From Ruminococcaceae bacterium AB4001 (GTDB lineage: Bacteria; Bacillota; Clostridia; Saccharofermentanales; Saccharofermentanaceae), in the NCBI GenBank assembly GCA_000621765.1, contig JHXJ01000004.1, positions 1-64,000 of the forward strand: DNA of 64,000 nucleotides, written 5' to 3'. Shown one piece after another: positions 61,326 through 64,000 of the stretch. The translations under genes and the position numbers were made by a program. Under the pieces are notes generated by a model. It had not been told where the DNA came from. It made no database searches and saw only the letters and a list, made by a program, of their open reading frames with translations. The stretch's first letter is position 1. Each line of letters opens with the position of its first letter.

Positions 61326-62804
61326 ATGCTTAAGGATTTTGTGAAGGCGGTAAAGCCCGAAGACGAAGAGTTTGCACAGAGATTGGAAGAAGAGCGCGGT
61401 AAGCTTTTCGCGTCGCAGATGAAGATAAAGGAAGCCGGACTCCCGGTAATGGTCATTTTCGAGGGCTGGGGAGCAGCAGGCAAAGGCAGCGTATTGGGAA
61501 AGATAATCAAGAATATCGATCCGAGATTTTTCCGCGTCAAGACTTTCCCGAAGCCTTCAAAGGAAGACTTAAGATATCCGTTCCTTTACAGGTACATGAA
61601 AGAGATCCCTGAAAAGGGCAAGTTCGCTTTCTTCGATACGTACTGGATGGAAGAGATCACTGACGAGAGGATGGAAGATCTCCTGGACGATAAGGAATAT
61701 GAGGAGCGCATCGATTCGATCAACAGGACAGAGCGTTCGCTTGTTGATAACGGATACCTGGTAATGAAATTCTTCTTCCAGATCGGCAAGAAGGAGCAGA
61801 AGGAGCGTCTCGAAAAGCTCCTCGATGACAAGGATACGAAGTGGCGCGTTGATAAGGGCGACCTCTATGAGAATAAGCACTACGATGAGGCACTCGAGGT
61901 TTACGACCAGTACCTGAAGGATACAAACAACCCGACGGCTCCGTGGTACATCATCGACAGTAAGGATAAGAAGTTCGCCGAGCTCCAGGTCCTTGAATTC
62001 CTGAACCAGGGGATCGAGACGGCATTGAAGAACAGGAATCTGGCAGCTCCGATCCTGCAGAATGTGTTCCCTCTGAAGAAGACGCCGCTTCTTAAAGAAG
62101 TGGAACTCAAAGGCAAGGAACTCACTGAAGAAGAGTATCAGGAAAAGCTCGATGAACTGCAGGATGAATTAAGGGATCTGCATAACAAGCTCTACAGGAA
62201 AAAGATTCCTGTAATAATCGCATATGAAGGCTGGGATGCTGCAGGCAAGGGCGGCAACATCAAGCGTATAACCGGAGCGCTCGATCCGAGAGGATATGAG
62301 GTGCTCCCGATCGCGAGCCCTGAGCCGCACGAGAAGGCAAGACACTTCCTGTGGAGATTCTGGACAAGGCTTCCGAGGACGGGTCACGTCGCTATCTTCG
62401 ACCGCACATGGTACGGCAGAGTTATGGTCGAGCGCATTGAGGGATTCTGCAGCGAGAACGACTGGCAGCGAGCCTATAACGAGATCAATGAGTTTGAGAA
62501 AGAACTCACGGATTGGGGCGCAGTCGTCATCAAGTTCTGGGTACAGATCGACAAAAAGACGCAGCTTAAGAGATTTAAGGAGCGTCAGGCAAATCCCGAA
62601 AAGCAGTGGAAGATCACTGACGAGGACTGGCGCAACCGCGAGAAGTGGGATAAGTACGAATCCGCTATCGACGAGATGATAAAGAAGACGTCGACGGAAT
62701 TCGCTCCGTGGTACATCCTGGAGTCTGTAGATAAGAAATATGCGCGCATCAAGGCTCTGGAGATCGTGATCGAACGCATTAAGGAAGCCTGCGACAAGGA
62801 CTGA
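61326..62804 (+). CDS. pap: Polyphosphate:AMP phosphotransferase (PPK2 class II)
   Basis: The 492-residue protein has two PPK2 domains. Each has a Walker A: EGWGAAGKGS near 46-55 and EGWDAAGKGG near 303-312. The second domain keeps the full Walker B and lid (FDRTWYGRVMVERIEGF). The first is degenerate at this place (FDTYWMEEITDE). PAP makes ADP from AMP and polyphosphate, where the C-terminal domain is catalytic. CGGAGG precedes the ATG. Next to it lies CarD, so a link to stringent or energy stress is possible. Confidence 0.9.
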   Translation: MLKDFVKAVKPEDEEFAQRLEEERGKLFASQMKIKEAGLPVMVIFEGWGAAGKGSVLGKIIKNIDPRFFRVKTFPKPSKEDLRYPFLYRYMKEIPEKGKFAFFDTYWMEEITDERMEDLLDDKEYEERIDSINRTERSLVDNGYLVMKFFFQIGKKEQKERLEKLLDDKDTKWRVDKGDLYENKHYDEALEVYDQYLKDTNNPTAPWYIIDSKDKKFAELQVLEFLNQGIETALKNRNLAAPILQNVFPLKKTPLLKEVELKGKELTEEEYQEKLDELQDELRDLHNKLYRKKIPVIIAYEGWDAAGKGGNIKRITGALDPRGYEVLPIASPEPHEKARHFLWRFWTRLPRTGHVAIFDRTWYGRVMVERIEGFCSENDWQRAYNEINEFEKELTDWGAVVIKFWVQIDKKTQLKRFKERQANPEKQWKITDEDWRNREKWDKYESAIDEMIKKTSTEFAPWYILESVDKKYARIKALEIVIERIKEACDKD

Positions 62805-63009
62805 TAGGGGCCCAAATACCCGATAAAGTCAAACGAAAGTGCCGAAATAGAGCGTTTTTTGTAGAAATTGCCATGGGCAATCTCTTTATTACCATGCTAA
62901 AATAAATCTTGTAGTATATACCATAATTCGTTTTTTACAAATAGTTTTTCGTGATTTTTATAAAAATTTTTGACTTACTTTATGGATCAATTCAGAAAGG
63001 GAGGTTTAG

Positions 63010-63531
63010 ATGGGCTTTAAAATAGGTGACAACATCGTTTATGCGGGCAGCGGCGTCTGCCAGATAGACGACATCAAGGATATCAGTTTTTTCAAAGAGA
63101 AACCGCAGAAATATTATGTTCTCAAACCTCTCTTTGTGACCAGATCCCAGTATGTCTACGTGCCTCTCAATAACGAGGCGCAGGTCAGCAGGATCAGGCC
63201 CGTCGCTTCAAAGAAGGAAGCCATCGCTCTGATAGATAAGCTCCCCATAGATAACTGCAGCTGGATCGAAGACCGCAATGAACGCAAGGTTACTTTCAAT
63301 GACATCATCGTCAACGGAAGCAGGGAAGATATCGTAGGCCTCATCTATCTCATCAACAGACATGCCGAGAAGCTCGCGAAGGAAGGCAAGCATCTGAATG
63401 CCCAGGATGAGCGCGCCCTCACCGATGCAAGGAACAGGATGAACAACGAGATCGCTGTTGCGCTCAACATGGAACCTGACGGAGTCATCGAGCTCATCCA
63501 CGAGAAGACCGGTCTTGAAGATTTCGCGTAA
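63010..63531 (+). CDS. CarD-family transcription regulator
   Basis: The 173-residue protein has the CarD/TRCF RNA-polymerase-interaction domain (FKIGDNIVYAGSGVCQIDDI, then YYVLKPL) followed by a helical C-terminal domain that binds promoter DNA. GGGAGG lies before the ATG. It acts on RNA polymerase at rRNA and stress promoters in other bacteria. Monocistronic: the attenuator that follows starts afresh. Confidence 0.92.
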   Translation: MGFKIGDNIVYAGSGVCQIDDIKDISFFKEKPQKYYVLKPLFVTRSQYVYVPLNNEAQVSRIRPVASKKEAIALIDKLPIDNCSWIEDRNERKVTFNDIIVNGSREDIVGLIYLINRHAEKLAKEGKHLNAQDERALTDARNRMNNEIAVALNMEPDGVIELIHEKTGLEDFA

Positions 63532-63555
63532 AACCTATTTAGTCAGTATTAGTTA

Positions 63556-63584
63556 TTGCAATATGCAAGAAGGTGTGATTTAAT
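63556..63584 (+). promoter_or_regulatory. Promoter of the aromatic leader/DAHP synthase transcript
   Basis: TTGCAA (63556-63561), 17-base spacer, TTTAAT (63579-63584). Confidence 0.6.
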
Positions 63585-63614
63585 AACCGCAGTTTTGAAT
63601 TAAGGAGAATCCTT

Positions 63615-63677
63615 ATGAAGACTGCGGTTTTCTTTTATGCGTATAACTATTACTACTACTTTAGGGAGAAGAACTAA
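63615..63677 (+). CDS. Tyr/Phe leader peptide of an attenuator
   Basis: The 20-residue peptide MKTAVFFYAYNYYYYFREKN has six Tyr and three Phe codons, with a run of four Tyr codons followed by Phe. TAAGGAGAA precedes the ATG. It is followed by a hairpin terminator and then the DAHP synthase gene, so ribosome stalling at Tyr/Phe codons should let transcription continue when these amino acids are scarce. Confidence 0.88.
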   Translation: MKTAVFFYAYNYYYYFREKN

Positions 63678-63770
63678 AGCGGCTTTTGCTAGCGCCAAAG
63701 AAACCAAAGATATGATTTGATTTGAATAACGCTGCAGGGTACGCGAAGAAGCCCCGCAGCGTTTTTTATT
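63678..63770 (+). terminator. Attenuator terminator ahead of DAHP synthase
   Basis: AACGCTGCAGGG (63728-63739) pairs with CCCCGCAGCGTT (63752-63763) with one A-C mismatch, followed by TTTTTTATT. Upstream, an alternative helix may form between GCGGC (about 63678-63682) and GCTGC in the terminator arm (63731-63735). A CTTTTG/CAAAG hairpin lies at about 63683-63700. These could be the pause and antiterminator structures, but folding was done by eye. Confidence 0.8.
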
Positions 63771-63828
63771 CAAGTTGAATCAGGTGAAAAATAGGGATAT
63801 CCAAAACCCTTAGAAGGAGATAAAGAAC

Positions 63829-64000
63829 ATGATCGCAGTATTGAAGAACACGGCAACAAAGGAACAGATCGCAAGCCTCATCTCTTGGTTTGAGGACAAA
63901 GGATTAAAGGTCAACGAATCAAAGGGTGAGTTCTGCACGGTATTGGGTCTCATCGGCGATACATCGACAGTTGATATCGACATGCTCCAGGGCCTTGATA
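63829..64000 (+). CDS. aroF: DAHP synthase, N-terminal part (runs off the window)
   Basis: The first 57 residues (MIAVLKNTATKEQIASLISW...) match the ferredoxin-like regulatory domain that precedes the TIM barrel in AroF-type 3-deoxy-7-phosphoheptulonate synthases, the entry step of aromatic amino acid synthesis. AAGGAGA lies before the ATG. The Tyr/Phe attenuator upstream supports the assignment. The catalytic part is outside the window. Confidence 0.82.
   Translation, partial: MIAVLKNTATKEQIASLISWFEDKGLKVNESKGEFCTVLGLIGDTSTVDIDMLQGLD

Noticed and set aside
1-64000. tRNA or rRNA genes and prophage or conjugative modules
   Set aside because: Reading of all intergenic stretches showed no cloverleaf with CCA end or GTTCGA-type T-loop, no rRNA sequence and no integrase or phage genes.

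Overview
The window reads as part of a chromosome from an anaerobic Gram-positive Clostridia-type bacterium (Bacillota). The grounds are DUF4250 and CarD-family proteins, a class III (oxygen-sensitive) ribonucleotide reductase, a T-box leader, strong AGGAGG-type ribosome binding sites, TTGACA/TAAAAT-type promoters, many lipoproteins, and a choline-binding-type wall protein. I cannot name the genus from sequence alone. There is no prophage, rRNA, tRNA or CRISPR array. One mobile element, cut by the window edge, opens the sequence.

Layout. 1-291 is the left end of an IS110-family insertion sequence, with a probable bridge RNA next to the glgP terminator. 357-10421 holds glycogen phosphorylase, a prepilin-type peptidase with a membrane partner, an AI-2E-type permease, a CASTOR/POLLUX-like channel and a GH120 beta-xylosidase. 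10526-13274 has a PadR-HAAS/DUF4097 envelope-sensing pair and cytidine deaminase. 13278-19542 has an alpha/beta hydrolase, a 7TM HD-GYP protein behind a structured leader, a MutS-like ATPase with a SpoU methyltransferase, a dead gene fragment and DUF4250. 19562-27184 has gpmI, a DHH phosphoesterase and three lipoproteins. 27272-30917 (minus) has two ion transporters and a GT2-GtrA protein.

31103-35336 is a compact FkbH, acyl carrier protein, MBOAT, ThrH cassette that looks like a machine for acylating an envelope polymer. 35471-35563 carries paired palindromic repeats. 35578-39876 has a TRIC channel, thioesterase, trxB, tyrS and a DUF4130 protein. 39886-42630 (minus) is an HTH-cupin-acyl-CoA synthetase fusion under a T-box. 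42651-47905 has an epimerase with a long disordered repeat tail, maf and small membrane or lipoproteins. 48051-49034 is a peroxidase/OhrR pair. 49114-51817 (minus) has a wall-anchored leucine-rich-repeat protein and trpS. 51897-54254 is a translationally coupled trio: MTAN-like phosphorylase, SPL-type radical SAM enzyme and SDR. 54313-56430 is a GT-C-like membrane protein. 56554-59868 is an NrdR-controlled nrdG-nrdD operon in which NrdD carries a fused glutaredoxin domain. 59957-63531 has a small protein, an acyltransferase, a polyphosphate:AMP phosphotransferase and CarD. The window ends in a Tyr/Phe attenuator and the start of DAHP synthase.

The most interesting points are the bridge RNA whose putative target guide matches the flanking terminator, the T-box (probably Ile) on an acyl-CoA synthetase, the FkbH-ACP-MBOAT cassette, the radical SAM trio, and the aromatic leader peptide. 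Starts were adjusted to ribosome binding sites where the longest reading frame was implausible. Several small genes were found by direct reading.
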